A stretch of DNA of 64,000 bases from Acidobacteriota bacterium (GCA_017307505.1 JAFKEE010000017.1:310001-374000); one strand, 5' to 3'; shown: positions 36,868 through 45,483, numbered from the stretch's first letter. Numbers and translations are program-made. Notes: generated by a model not told the origin, from the sequence alone.

Positions 36868-37691
36868 GCGGCCTCCTGCCGTGTCAGCGCCTGGGCCAGG
36901 TTGAGCATCGAACGGTCGGCGAGAACAAGCGCGCGCTCGTCGGGCGACTTGCCGTCCCGGGAGGTCCAGGGCTGGCGGTCGCGGCGCACCAGGCCGACGC
37001 GGTATTCCCAGACCAGCGTGATCATGCGCAGCCCGAGCTTGAACGCTTTCCAGAAGCTGCCGGTGACGGACGATTCGCCCACTCGGCTGCGGTAGTTCAC
37101 CGGAATCTCGACAAACGGGATGCCGTGGGAAACGACTTCCAGCAGCAACTGGGGACCGAAGTGCGAGCCTCCGATGGTGAGGTGCGGGCGGATGCGCTGG
37201 ATGGCGCGGCGATCGAAGAGGCGCAGGGTGCAGCCCATGTCGGTGAGCAGCGTCGTGTTGAAGAGCAGTTCCGTCATCTTGGCGACGGCCCAGTTGCCCC
37301 AGCGCAGGAAACGACCCATGTTGGCATTGGCCCAGATGAATTCGCGGCTGGTGCGGGTTCCGAAGACGACGGGGACATCGTCGGAGTAGGCCAGCATCTT
37401 TACGAGGTCGTTCGGATTGAAGGTGCCGTCGGGTTCGGAGAGAACGAGGAAGTCGGCGTCGGTATTGTCGATGCCGCAGAGCAAGGCATTGCCGTAGCCC
37501 TGTTTCGTTTCGAAGATCTCGCGGGCTCCGGTGCCGGCGACTTCTTCCGAGGTGCCGGGCGCCGCGTTGTTATTGACCACGATGACTTCGTCGGCCAGAC
37601 CGGTGGCGAAGTAGCCAAGGACGGCCTCGCGGATGGAGTCCTTCTCGTTGTAAGTGGGGAAGATGACCGCTACTTTTCTGCCGCGCCACAT
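36822..37691 (-). CDS. Family 2 glycosyltransferase (dolichol-phosphate-mannose-synthase-like)
   Basis: 289 residues. A GT-A fold is recognised by VAVIFPTYNEKDSIREAV at the N-terminus, the nucleotide-sugar Asp/metal motif LSEPDGTFNP, and TDMGCTLRLFDRRAI plus GGSHFGPQLLLEV later. No membrane helices. It would transfer a sugar from a nucleotide sugar to polyprenyl phosphate or a surface glycan. It is the last of three same-strand genes (GT-C membrane protein, methyltransferase, GT2), which together resemble a lipid-linked sugar or surface glycan set. The 3' end overlaps the hemolysin III gene by 46 bp. Confidence 0.88.
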   Translation of the reverse strand: MWRGRKVAVIFPTYNEKDSIREAVLGYFATGLADEVIVVNNNAAPGTSEEVAGTGAREIFETKQGYGNALLCGIDNTDADFLVLSEPDGTFNPNDLVKMLAYSDDVPVVFGTRTSREFIWANANMGRFLRWGNWAVAKMTELLFNTTLLTDMGCTLRLFDRRAIQRIRPHLTIGGSHFGPQLLLEVVSHGIPFVEIPVNYRSRVGESSVTGSFWKAFKLGLRMITLVWEYRVGLVRRDRQPWTSRDGKSPDERALVLADRSMLNLAQALTRQEAAQPACGNTYSQTATK

Positions 37692-37694
37692 AGG

Positions 37695-38366
37695 TTAACG
37701 CTCCGGCCTTTCGGCGACGACCAGGAACTGCCCGGCAAAGGGGCGCCAGGGCAGGGCGAGATAGAGGCGGACCAGCCAGCTTCCGGTAGGGATCCGCGAT
37801 TTCATGGTGAAGGGCGTGAAGCGCGGCTCGGAGTGGACGATTTCGAAGCCGCAGGCGCAGAGGAAGTCGCGGAAGCCGCCGTCCGTGTAAGGCGTGCGGT
37901 GGGTGTAGTCGTCGAAGTAGCGCCGGGGTTCGAGGCGGAAGTTGGGCTGGACGGCGATGAAACGGCCACCGGGCTTGAGGACGCGGCGGATCTCGCTGAG
38001 GATCTGGGCGCCCTGCTCGAGAGTGAAGTGTTCGAAGAAATTGGAAGCGAAGACAGTGGACAGGCTGCCCGAGGGGATGGGCAGGGGCTCGAGCGCGGAT
38101 TGGAGGATGGGCTGGATGGCCGGCCCCCAATACTCCGCCAGGACCGGGTTGGTATCGAGCGCCCACTTGCGTCCGGCCTGGATGGAAAGGGAGAACTCGC
38201 CGTAGCCCGCTCCGAGGTCGAGAAGGGCACCGGTGGGTTCCACCCAGCGCTGCAGGTAGGACGCGATGACGCGCCAGACCGCGGTGCGGCGGGCGTCCGG
38301 AGTGAAGCGGACGGCGTGATAGGCGGCCAGGGCGTCGGGCGCTTGGGGTTGGACGGTGGGGTTCAT
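37695..38366 (-). CDS. Class I SAM-dependent methyltransferase
   Basis: 223 residues. Motif I is LLDLGAGYGEFSL (SAM-binding Gly-rich loop), followed by the acidic LDTNPVLAEYW and LSTVFASNFFEHF (motif IV position), then ILSEIRRVLKPGGRFIAV (motif VI). It is most like Methyltransf_11/25 small-molecule methylases. Its position between two glycosyltransferase genes suggests methylation of a sugar or lipid-linked glycan. It overlaps the upstream GT-C gene by 4 bp (ATGA) and sits 3 bp before the GT2 gene, so it is part of a coupled operon. Confidence 0.88.
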   Translation of the reverse strand: MNPTVQPQAPDALAAYHAVRFTPDARRTAVWRVIASYLQRWVEPTGALLDLGAGYGEFSLSIQAGRKWALDTNPVLAEYWGPAIQPILQSALEPLPIPSGSLSTVFASNFFEHFTLEQGAQILSEIRRVLKPGGRFIAVQPNFRLEPRRYFDDYTHRTPYTDGGFRDFLCACGFEIVHSEPRFTPFTMKSRIPTGSWLVRLYLALPWRPFAGQFLVVAERPER

Positions 38367-39901
38367 GGGGTGCCTTGTGGTGGCAGCGGGTTCACGCGCG
38401 GTTCGTACAGATAGAGGCCGTCGAGATAGGGTCCCGGGATGTGCGCCCGCAGGCGGTAAGAGCCGTGGATGATGGCGTTCTGGGCAGGCGTGAGGCGCGG
38501 GATTTCCGCGTCGGTGCCGGCGGGGCGGCTGACGTCTTCGTACAGGACGATGCGGTCGAAGGCGGCGGCTCGGAGATCGTTGCTGAGCGGTTGGGGCTCG
38601 ATCCGGCCGGCTTCAACCAGCAGGCGATAGATGAGCGGCTCGACTTCCAGATTGCGGCCGGTGCGGATGAGGACGTTGGTGTCGGCGGAGAGGACTCGTT
38701 TCGCGCCGGCGAGGTGCGGTTGAACGGCGGCCGTCTGCTTCGAGAATTCGCGCTGGTAAGCAGACTCCTTCAGGAAATTGTCGACATCGAAGCGCAGGTT
38801 CTGGACGGCGTAGATCCCGACCGGCAGCAGAAGGAGGGTGATCCAGCTTTTGCTCTGGCGGAAGAAGAGCGGGAAAAAGTCGAGCGAGTGCAGGGCCAGG
38901 CAGGAACAGAGAATGAGGGCGATGGTGGATTCGATGCGGTAGTTGGTGCCGGCTCCGATCTTGCCGCAGGTGCCGAGGAAAACGAGAGCCGCGCACAGGA
39001 AGTAGAAGAAGGGGGCGCCGAGTCCGGCGCGGATGGCCTTGCGGGCTCCTAGAAAGACGATCAGCAGCAGCGTGGGGACGGTGAAGGCGGCAAACTGCAG
39101 GTGCTGCTGGAATTTGTACCAGGCGAAGGGGTTCAGGTTGGCGTACAGAGTATTGGCCAGAAAGCGGCCGTCCATGGCGGCATTCAGGCCGAGGACGATG
39201 GCCGCGCCGAGGCCGCCGGTAATGGCGGCAAACTGCAGGGCCTTGGCAGGGCGGTGGGTGAGCAGCAGGAGGAAGATGGCGGCCGGCGCGGCAATGACGG
39301 TCTGCTTGGTGAGCAGCCCAGCCAAGGCAAAGAGCGCTGCGACCGGAATTGTGTCCTGACCCAGAACACGGTAGCGGGCATAGAAGTAGAAAGACGCGAA
39401 AGAGAGCGCAATGGCCAGCATGTCCGACTGGGCGACGGTGCCCCAGGAGAGCAGAAGTTGGGTGAGTCCGGCGAGGACGAGGCCCGTGGAGGCAGCGAAC
39501 CTGTCCGCGGTGTAGAGCTCGATGGTGCGCCAGAGCAGCCAGAGAATAGCCGCGAGGGAGGCAATGCCCAGGAGCCGGCCGGCCAGCAGCAGAGGCAGAC
39601 CGAGAAGCGAGAGACCCGCCTGGAGCAGGTAGAACACGGGCATGTAGGCGCAGACGGTGTAAGGGTAGGACTTCAGGTCGTAATAGAGCGTGCCCTGCGC
39701 GGCGAGGACGCGCGACTGGGAGGCGATGATCGATTCGACCTGGGTGAATTCGTTGGGCGCAGTAAGGGCGAGGAAGAGATGCGCGGCCGCGGCTATGGCG
39801 GCCAGGGCTCCGAAGACCAGGAGCATGCGGCGATAGGCGACCTGACCTGCCGGGGCAGAGTGGGAGCGCACGCCGGGAGCCACAGTGTTGGTCTCAGCCA
39901 C
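38363..39901 (-). CDS. Polytopic GT-C-type glycosyltransferase-like membrane protein
   Basis: 512 residues with ~11 TM helices up to ~residue 360 and a C-terminal soluble part. The first periplasmic loop has YYDLKSYPYTVCAYMPVFY after TM1, the place of catalytic Asp/Glu residues in GT39/ArnT/PMT-like proteins, but the canonical D-E pair is not obvious. Such enzymes move sugars from polyprenyl-phosphate to acceptors on the outer face of the inner membrane. The proposed start at 39901 is GTG without a clear ribosome-binding site; the internal ATG at residue 26 (MLLVFGALA) is possible. First gene of the glycan operon. Confidence 0.75.
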   Translation of the reverse strand: MAETNTVAPGVRSHSAPAGQVAYRRMLLVFGALAAIAAAAHLFLALTAPNEFTQVESIIASQSRVLAAQGTLYYDLKSYPYTVCAYMPVFYLLQAGLSLLGLPLLLAGRLLGIASLAAILWLLWRTIELYTADRFAASTGLVLAGLTQLLLSWGTVAQSDMLAIALSFASFYFYARYRVLGQDTIPVAALFALAGLLTKQTVIAAPAAIFLLLLTHRPAKALQFAAITGGLGAAIVLGLNAAMDGRFLANTLYANLNPFAWYKFQQHLQFAAFTVPTLLLIVFLGARKAIRAGLGAPFFYFLCAALVFLGTCGKIGAGTNYRIESTIALILCSCLALHSLDFFPLFFRQSKSWITLLLLPVGIYAVQNLRFDVDNFLKESAYQREFSKQTAAVQPHLAGAKRVLSADTNVLIRTGRNLEVEPLIYRLLVEAGRIEPQPLSNDLRAAAFDRIVLYEDVSRPAGTDAEIPRLTPAQNAIIHGSYRLRAHIPGPYLDGLYLYEPRVNPLPPQGTP

Positions 39902-39997
39902 AGTGGGTTTATCGGCAGCGGGAAATGGTTACTTTATGGGTGGGATTTGAGGAGATTTGCGGATAGCTCCCGGCGGAGCGAGGCAGCCGAGGGGGCG

Positions 39998-40285
39998 TTA
40001 TTCGCCCTTCATTTGGCGGAACGCGCGCAGGGCCAGGATGATGGAGCCCATGAGCAGGGCCATCTTTACCCAAGTGTCCGATTTGTCGAAGTCGATGTCC
40101 TTGAAGCTGAAGATCGGCTCCTCGGGGGGTGGAGGGGGCGGCGGAGCCGGGTCCTTGGGCCGTGCGACGATCGGCGGGTCGTAGTTGGTGCCTTGGGGCG
40201 CGGGCGCCGGGCTTTGTCCGCGCATCGAATCTGCAACGCTTCCCCCCAACAGCACCAACACCGCGATGAGCAATACTCGCTTCAA
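39998..40285 (-). CDS. Small exported proline-rich protein with C-terminal membrane helix
   Basis: 95 residues: a signal-like N-terminus (KRVLLIAVLVLLGGSVADS), a proline-rich linker with eight consecutive prolines near residue 50, an acidic stretch FSFKDIDFDKSDTW, and a C-terminal hydrophobic helix VKMALLMGSIILALRAF with a basic end. I know no family. The likely start is TTG at 40285, because no in-frame ATG precedes the signal-like segment. It sits 96 bp upstream of the GT-C gene on the same strand and may belong to that transcript. Confidence 0.6.
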   Translation of the reverse strand: MKRVLLIAVLVLLGGSVADSMRGQSPAPAPQGTNYDPPIVARPKDPAPPPPPPPEEPIFSFKDIDFDKSDTWVKMALLMGSIILALRAFRQMKGE

Positions 40286-40646
40286 ACCACAATCGTATCC
40301 GAGATGGGCCTTGCGTGCATCATTGGCCGGGAGATTTGCAGTACTTTTCTTGGTGAAGTCCTATCAATGCAATGGGGTAAGGGAGGAGGACGGGGCGCCG
40401 GCCAGGGGGCCGGCTGCGGACGGGAGCTTCCGCCTTACCGGTACGGGTCGCCGCGGGTGAGTTCTTGCTGGCGAGGAGCCGGCCAGGAGGCCGGCTGCGG
40501 ACGGGGGCGTCCGCCTTACCGGTGCGGGTCGCCGTGGGTGAGTTCCTGCTGGACGGGGAGCCGGCCAGGGGGCCGGCTGCGGACGGGGGCGTCCGCCTTA
40601 CTGGTGCGGGTCGCCGTGGGTGAGTTCTTGCTTGTGGCTCCGGAGG
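40286..40646. other. 361-bp non-coding region holding a tandem repeat
   Basis: Between the small proline-rich gene and the cytochrome stop. About 236 bp is the 3-copy repeat (40397-40632). The remaining ~110 bp (40286-40396) is ordinary spacer and presumably holds the promoter of the small gene; I see no ORF with family character. Confidence 0.6.
40397..40632. repeat. Three tandem ~81-bp GC-rich repeats, each with two hairpins
   Basis: Copies start at 40397, 40478 and 40560 (periods 81 and 82 bp), each opening GCCGGCCAGG and ending near GGTGAGTTC[TC]TGCT. Within each, GCCGGCC pairs with GGCCGGC, and in copies 2 and 3 GCGGACG pairs with CGTCCGC. The array begins 15 bp after the cytochrome stop, so it lies in the 3' end of that operon's transcript. 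It is not protein-coding on either strand as far as I can tell. Confidence 0.85.
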
Positions 40647-41714
40647 TCAGGGTTGTTTTGCGGCGGCGGCCGTCTTTCTCGGGGGAACGCCTTTCGGATG
40701 GCAGTCCTGACATTTCACAAAGTGGATGTTGTGGGCGCTGCCGGGTTTCGCGAACGTCGTATCCATCTTCTCGACGTCGATTCCGCAGTTGGAAAGACGC
40801 GGGTGGCAGGTGGAGCAACTGGCATGGGTGGTCTGGCGGTGCTTGTCGTGGCAGGAGAGGCACGACAGTCCCTCGTGGACGCCGACGGGGGTGCGGTCGT
40901 CGCCGGAGCGGACCTGCATCGTGGACAGCGGCGCGTGGCACTGGTAGCAGAGGGCACCCCGGGGGTCCGGGCTCATTCTGACAGGACGGTCGCCGTCCAT
41001 GACGGACGGGACAGGCAGCATCGAGGCCGGGACGGATTCCCGCTCGCGTCGATCGTAGAAGGCGAGCGAGGGGCGGAAGCGCTCCTGGCGGTTGCCGAGC
41101 GTGCGCGATTCGAGCCGGCGGTCCTCCAGAGGTTGACCGGCACGATGAAGGGCGTGACAACTCAGGCAAGGGATGGCGGGGCTGTCAGAAAGTTCGGCCC
41201 GGATGAGGGTCCAGGGTCCTTTGCGGTTCATGGGCTGGACGAGATCGCGGATGCCGGCATCGAGATGAGAACCGTGGCAGCGCAGGCAGTCGTCCATCAG
41301 GTGGCGGGTGCTGTTGTGCTTCTGGTCGAGGAAGATGCGCTTGTAGGGCGTGGCGTGGGGGCCGGTTGCCCAGGCGGCGAATTCCTGCTGATGGCAGCGC
41401 TGGCAGCGCGGCAGCATGGCGAAGATGTCGGACGGGCGGAGATGAGCGCGGTCCGGGACCTCGCCCTGCGCATGCTCGACGACGCGGCGGGCGTTGGTGA
41501 GGTGGAAGTTGGGATCCGTGGTCATGGCATCGCCATGGCAATCGGCACAGGGCACTTTGCGGTGGGTGGAGCCCATCCACTGGCCTACGGGCGTCCCCAT
41601 TTCGTGGCAGCGGGCACAGGCAGCGGGGCCTCCGGATTCGTAGACGAAGCTGGCGGCGGGCACCATGAGGACGAGGGCCGCGGCGAGTACGGCGACGATG
41701 AGGGCGATCTTCAT
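40647..41714 (-). CDS. Membrane-anchored nine-haem cytochrome c (NapC/NrfH-like N-terminus)
   Basis: 355 residues. The start (MKIALIVAVLAAALVLMV) is an uncleaved signal-anchor of the NrfH/NapC type, then nine CxxCH haem motifs: CARCH, CADCH, CQRCH, CLRCH, CLSCH, CYQCH, CLSCH, CSTCH and CQDCH. It should sit in the inner membrane with haems in the periplasm, moving electrons between the dehydrogenase encoded just upstream and quinone or periplasmic acceptors. The ATG overlaps the GMC gene stop by 4 bp. The gluconate-dehydrogenase norm is a three-haem cytochrome, so nine haems is unusual. Iron or other anaerobic respiration is inference only. Confidence 0.93.
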   Translation of the reverse strand: MKIALIVAVLAAALVLMVPAASFVYESGGPAACARCHEMGTPVGQWMGSTHRKVPCADCHGDAMTTDPNFHLTNARRVVEHAQGEVPDRAHLRPSDIFAMLPRCQRCHQQEFAAWATGPHATPYKRIFLDQKHNSTRHLMDDCLRCHGSHLDAGIRDLVQPMNRKGPWTLIRAELSDSPAIPCLSCHALHRAGQPLEDRRLESRTLGNRQERFRPSLAFYDRRERESVPASMLPVPSVMDGDRPVRMSPDPRGALCYQCHAPLSTMQVRSGDDRTPVGVHEGLSCLSCHDKHRQTTHASCSTCHPRLSNCGIDVEKMDTTFAKPGSAHNIHFVKCQDCHPKGVPPRKTAAAAKQP

Positions 41715-43369
41715 TTCGCACCGCCTACGAGATGACCGGCGACCCGGTAGGCATTCGCCATGATGGTGAGGACCGGATTGAAGCCGCCGTTGGTGACGTG
41801 GACGGAGCCGTCGACGACATGGACGTTCTCCACTTCGTGGATCCGGCACCAGCGGTCGACGACCGAGGTTCGCGGGTCGTTGCCCATGCGGCAGGTGCCG
41901 GCCTGGTGCTGGCCTCCGCTGGTGCCCTGCCCCGCCTTCTTGGGCCAGGTCTGAATAGCTCCAGAGGCCTTCAGCCAGGCCTCGGCCTTGGCGGTCATGG
42001 CATCGCCGATTTCGAGGGTGTGAGGGTGTTTGTTGCCACTCAGGCGCGCCACCGGGATGCCATATTTGTCGCGGACCTGAGGATCGACGGTGACTCGGGA
42101 TTCGAAGAAGGGCATCTCCTGCGTGGGCCCCTGGACGGCGATGGAGCGGCGGTAGAAGCGGCGGACGAACTCTTTGTGGGCGAGGCCCCAGCGAGGGATG
42201 CCCGGCGCGCGCAGGCCGCTGACGAACTGATAGGGGAGGCGGATGAACTCGTTGGCGAGCATGGCTCCGCCGGCGAGATCGGGATTGCCGTGGTTGTAGT
42301 CGCAGATGGCGATGCCGGCTCCGGGGCCGACGTCGTCGTAGGTGTCCTGGTCGAAGAGACCGAAGGCTCCGGTGTAGGTGTGGCCCTGGAGATTGCGGCC
42401 CACCCAGTCACAGCGATTGCCGAGGCCCTGCGGAAAGAGCCGGGACTTGCTGTTGAGCAGCAGCCGCGCGGATTCGATGGCCGAGCCGGAGACGATGATG
42501 TGGTCAGCGGGCTGTTCCCACAGTTGGCCTTCGCGATCGAAGTAAGCGACTCCCGTGGCCTTGCCGTGCTCGTCGACGAGGATCTCCTTCACCATGCACT
42601 GCAGGCGCAGTTCGAGCAGGCCGGTGTTGAGCGCGGTGGGCAGAACGGTGTTCTGGGTGCCGCACTTGGCATCCACTTCGCAGGCGAAGCCCACGCACCA
42701 GCGGCAGCGCATGCAGGCAGGCCGGCCGTTGTAAGGCACGGAGTTCCGCAGCATGGGGATGTGAAAAGGGTGAAGCCCGAGGGCCTTGGCGCCCTTTTCG
42801 AGGATGAGATGCTCGCGCGTGGGCGGCAGCGGCGGCATGGGCAGCGGCTTGTTGCGCGGCCCGTGAAACGGATCGGTGGAAACGTCGCCGGAGACGCCGA
42901 TTTCCCACTCGGCCTTTTCGTAGAAGGGCTCGAGTTCGTCGTAGGTGATGGGCCAGTCTTCGAGCGTGGAGCCTTCCACGGCGCGGGGGACTTTGGCGCC
43001 GTAGATGGTCTTCATCTGGAAATCGTAGGGATGGAAGCGCCAGGCCATGGCGCCGTAGGAAAGCGTCCCGCCGCCGACGCAGGCGGCGTTGTTGGAGTAG
43101 CCGGGTCCGGAGGGTTCGACCAGGCGCTGCTGGCCGGCCGCGGTGACGACAACGCGCGGGTTGCCGTCGTCGTCGGGTCCAAAGGGGTGGCCGAGGGTGG
43201 AGTTGCGCTGGTTGCAGAGGTCGTCCTTGCGGCAGTCGTTGGCGGTGTACCACTGGCCGCGCTCGAGCAGGACTACCGGCCAGCCGGCTTGGGTGAGCTC
43301 CTTGGCGACGATGGGTCCGCCGGCTCCGGCACCAATGACAACAGCCTTGACGCGCGGCAGGGTACTCAC
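41711..43369 (-). CDS. GMC-family FAD oxidoreductase, large subunit of a periplasmic dehydrogenase
   Basis: 552 residues. FAD-binding GAGAGG at 13-18 near the N-terminus, GGGTLSYGAMAWR in the FAD region, a Cys cluster (PACMRCRWCVGFACE) typical of gluconate/2-ketogluconate/fructose-type dehydrogenases, and near the C-terminus QHQAGTCRMG and VHVVDGSVHVTNGGFNPVLTI with catalytic His/Asn. It oxidises a sugar or sugar acid and passes electrons to a cytochrome. The start is GTG overlapping the subunit-3 stop (GTGA). There is no obvious own signal, so export probably hitch-hikes on the Tat-signalled small subunit, as in gluconate dehydrogenase. Confidence 0.92.
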   Translation of the reverse strand: MSTLPRVKAVVIGAGAGGPIVAKELTQAGWPVVLLERGQWYTANDCRKDDLCNQRNSTLGHPFGPDDDGNPRVVVTAAGQQRLVEPSGPGYSNNAACVGGGTLSYGAMAWRFHPYDFQMKTIYGAKVPRAVEGSTLEDWPITYDELEPFYEKAEWEIGVSGDVSTDPFHGPRNKPLPMPPLPPTREHLILEKGAKALGLHPFHIPMLRNSVPYNGRPACMRCRWCVGFACEVDAKCGTQNTVLPTALNTGLLELRLQCMVKEILVDEHGKATGVAYFDREGQLWEQPADHIIVSGSAIESARLLLNSKSRLFPQGLGNRCDWVGRNLQGHTYTGAFGLFDQDTYDDVGPGAGIAICDYNHGNPDLAGGAMLANEFIRLPYQFVSGLRAPGIPRWGLAHKEFVRRFYRRSIAVQGPTQEMPFFESRVTVDPQVRDKYGIPVARLSGNKHPHTLEIGDAMTAKAEAWLKASGAIQTWPKKAGQGTSGGQHQAGTCRMGNDPRTSVVDRWCRIHEVENVHVVDGSVHVTNGGFNPVLTIMANAYRVAGHLVGGAK

Positions 43370-43887
43370 GACTGCACCTCGTATTGCTGACGGCCGCGGA
43401 CGGGCAGAGGCGGGACTCCGATCATCTTCCAGGAGGCGTAGTCTTTGTTGCCGCCGTGGCGCGGACTGCCGTAGAAGCCCTGCAGGGTGTGGGCGAGGAC
43501 CATCTCGAACGCCGCTTTGCCGCCGTCGGGGAAGACGTCTTTCGAGGCTTCGCCCCGCTCCATCGAAGCGAGGAGTTCCGTGCGTTCCTCCAGGGTGATC
43601 CCGGCGAACTGGCCTTGCGCCAGGCGATCCAGCCCATTGAGGGCATCGCGGTAGGCGGTCTGGAGGCGCTTGAACTTGCGGGCGAGCTGGCGGTCGATAT
43701 AGAGGACCACGCCGGTGTCGCGGGCTCCGGGATCCTGGTCTGTGGGAATGAGGGCCTCTACCCAGGCTTCGAGAAGGATGGCCTGCTGCTGCGACAGGAC
43801 GCGGAGAGAGGATGGAGCGAGAGGGGTATGAGAGCAGGCCGCCGTGGCTCCGGCAGCGGCAGCAACGATAAAATTCCGGCGTTTCAG
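43366..43887 (-). CDS. Gluconate 2-dehydrogenase subunit 3-like protein with apparent CTG start
   Basis: 173 residues. The start is assigned to CTG at 43887-43885 because a perfect GGAGGT (43899-43894) lies 6 nt upstream and the peptide then begins [M]KRRNFIVAAAAGATAAC, an ideal Tat/lipoprotein signal. No ATG, GTG or TTG fits that signal. The rest matches the subunit-3 family: LSQQQAILLEAWVEALIPTD, VLYIDRQLARKF, LQGFYGSPRHGGNKDYASWKMIG. This subunit escorts the flavoprotein to the periplasm and docks it on the cytochrome. It is first in the operon with the GMC and nine-haem genes. Confidence 0.8.
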   Translation of the reverse strand: MKRRNFIVAAAAGATAACSHTPLAPSSLRVLSQQQAILLEAWVEALIPTDQDPGARDTGVVLYIDRQLARKFKRLQTAYRDALNGLDRLAQGQFAGITLEERTELLASMERGEASKDVFPDGGKAAFEMVLAHTLQGFYGSPRHGGNKDYASWKMIGVPPLPVRGRQQYEVQS

Positions 43888-44057
43888 AGCGATACCTCCG
43901 AAAATAAATCCACCGCGATCATATCGTGGGGCTGCAGGAAGCGGCAACCGAACGGACAGAGAGGGGGCTGGCGTCCGTGGAAGTTTGCACGCAGCCGGAC
44001 TACCATGGCCGCGCGACCTGAGATAGCATAGATCTAATTGTTCCCAGGAGTAACAAA

Positions 44058-45407
44058 ATGTCCGAGCGTGAATTCTCAAGACGTCATTTCTTCTATGGAT
44101 CCCTACTCGCTGGGGCCGTGCCCACGGCTGGCTTCGGCAGCACGGCCTCCCTGTCGAGGGCCGGTTTCAAGTCCCCGAACGAAAAACTGAACATCGCCGC
44201 GATCGGCGCGGGCGGCAAGGGCCGCAGCGACATTGCGGGCTGCAACACCGAGAACATTGTGGCCTTTGCCGACCCGGACGACAAACGCGCCGCGCAGACG
44301 TTCCAGCAGTATCCCAACGTGCCGAAGTACAAAGACTTCCGGCGCATGTTCGACAAGGAAGAGAAGAACATCGACGCCGTGCTGGTATCGTGCCCGGACC
44401 ACGTGCATGCCAGCGCGTCGATGTGGGCGATGACGCGCGGGAAGCACGTCTACTGCCAGAAGCCGCTGGTGCGCACCGTCTGGGAAGCACAGCAGGTGAC
44501 GGCGGCGGCCGCCAAGTATGGTGTGGCGACGCAGATGGGCAACCAGGGTTACTCCAACCTGGGCGCGCGCCAGTGCGCGGAGATCATCTGGAACGGCGAC
44601 ATCGGCGGTGTGACGGAAGTGCACGCGTTCACTGACCGGCCGGGCCACTACTGGCCGCAGGGTCCGGAGGTGGAGCCGAAAGAAGCGGCGGTGCCTTCGA
44701 CGCTCGATTGGGATGCGTGGCTGGCCGATGCGGAACCCCGTCCTTACAGTCCCGCCTATGTCCCGCACAACTGGCGCGCGTTCCCGGACTTCGGCTGCGG
44801 CGCGATTGGTGACATGGCCTGCCATATCCTGGGCACTCCAAACATGGCGCTGCTGCTGACCGCGCCTACCAGCGTGGAGTGCATCAAGAAAGAGGGCGAC
44901 AGCAAGCACACGTTCCCGCACAAGACCATCATCCGTTTTGACTTCCCCGCCCGCGGCACGATGCCCGCTCTGAAGCTGTTTTGGTACGACAGCCTGAAGG
45001 AGCAGCCCAAGATTCCGGGTGTACCCGAAGGCGAACTGCTGGGCGACAAGGACATCAACGGCAGCGTGTTTATCGGTGAGAAGGGCATTGTGACGACCGG
45101 TTGCTACGGCGAGCGGACGCGTCTGTTGCCCGATGCCAAGATGAAGGACTACACGATGCCGCCTCCGCTGCTGACGCGGTCGCCCGGCCATTATCGCGAC
45201 TGGCTCCGCGCCTGCAAGGGCGGGGCTCCGGCGTGTTCGAACTTCAGTGTCGCGGGTCCGTTCGTGGAGTGGATGCTGCTGGGCACGATCGCCATGCGCG
45301 TGGAAGGCAAGCTGGAGTGGGACGCCAAGAAGGGCCGCATTACCAGCCACCCCGAAGCCAACCAGTACCTGAAGCCGAAGTTCCGCAAAGGCTGGAAGTT
45401 CGCTTAA
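44058..45407 (+). CDS. Exported Gfo/Idh/MocA-family oxidoreductase
   Basis: 449 residues. The Tat signal FSRRHFFYGSLLAGA directs export. The NAD-binding Rossmann loop is LNIAAIGAGGKGRSDIAG; the family Glu/Lys motif appears as HVYCQKPLVRTVWEA, with Gln where the more usual 'E-K-P' has Glu; later comes GCGAIGDMACHILG. Such enzymes act on sugars or inositols with tightly bound NAD(P). Ribosome-binding site AGGAG at 8 nt supports ATG 44058. It is divergent from the GMC operon with a 170-bp shared spacer and ends in a strong terminator, so it is monocistronic. Confidence 0.9.
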   Translation: MSEREFSRRHFFYGSLLAGAVPTAGFGSTASLSRAGFKSPNEKLNIAAIGAGGKGRSDIAGCNTENIVAFADPDDKRAAQTFQQYPNVPKYKDFRRMFDKEEKNIDAVLVSCPDHVHASASMWAMTRGKHVYCQKPLVRTVWEAQQVTAAAAKYGVATQMGNQGYSNLGARQCAEIIWNGDIGGVTEVHAFTDRPGHYWPQGPEVEPKEAAVPSTLDWDAWLADAEPRPYSPAYVPHNWRAFPDFGCGAIGDMACHILGTPNMALLLTAPTSVECIKKEGDSKHTFPHKTIIRFDFPARGTMPALKLFWYDSLKEQPKIPGVPEGELLGDKDINGSVFIGEKGIVTTGCYGERTRLLPDAKMKDYTMPPPLLTRSPGHYRDWLRACKGGAPACSNFSVAGPFVEWMLLGTIAMRVEGKLEWDAKKGRITSHPEANQYLKPKFRKGWKFA

Positions 45408-45435
45408 CGCCGTAATCTTTCCGTTGACACGAGAA

Positions 45436-45483
45436 GGCCCGTTTCTCAGCTCTCCGCAAGAGGCTGAGGAACGGGCCGTTTTC
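45436..45483 (+). terminator. Rho-independent terminator
   Basis: A 15-nt arm (GGCCCGTTTCTCAGC, 45436-45450) pairs almost fully with GCTGAGGAACGGGCC (45463-45477), then GTTTTC. It lies 28 bp after the Gfo/Idh/MocA gene. Confidence 0.85.

Noticed and set aside
36363-38414. Long plus-strand frame across hemolysin III and two minus-strand genes
   Set aside because: No family features and conflicts with three genes that have clear motifs.
40397-40632. Possible CRISPR array
   Set aside because: Only three units with repeat and intervening sequence all nearly identical, i.e. a tandem repeat with no spacers, and no cas genes nearby.
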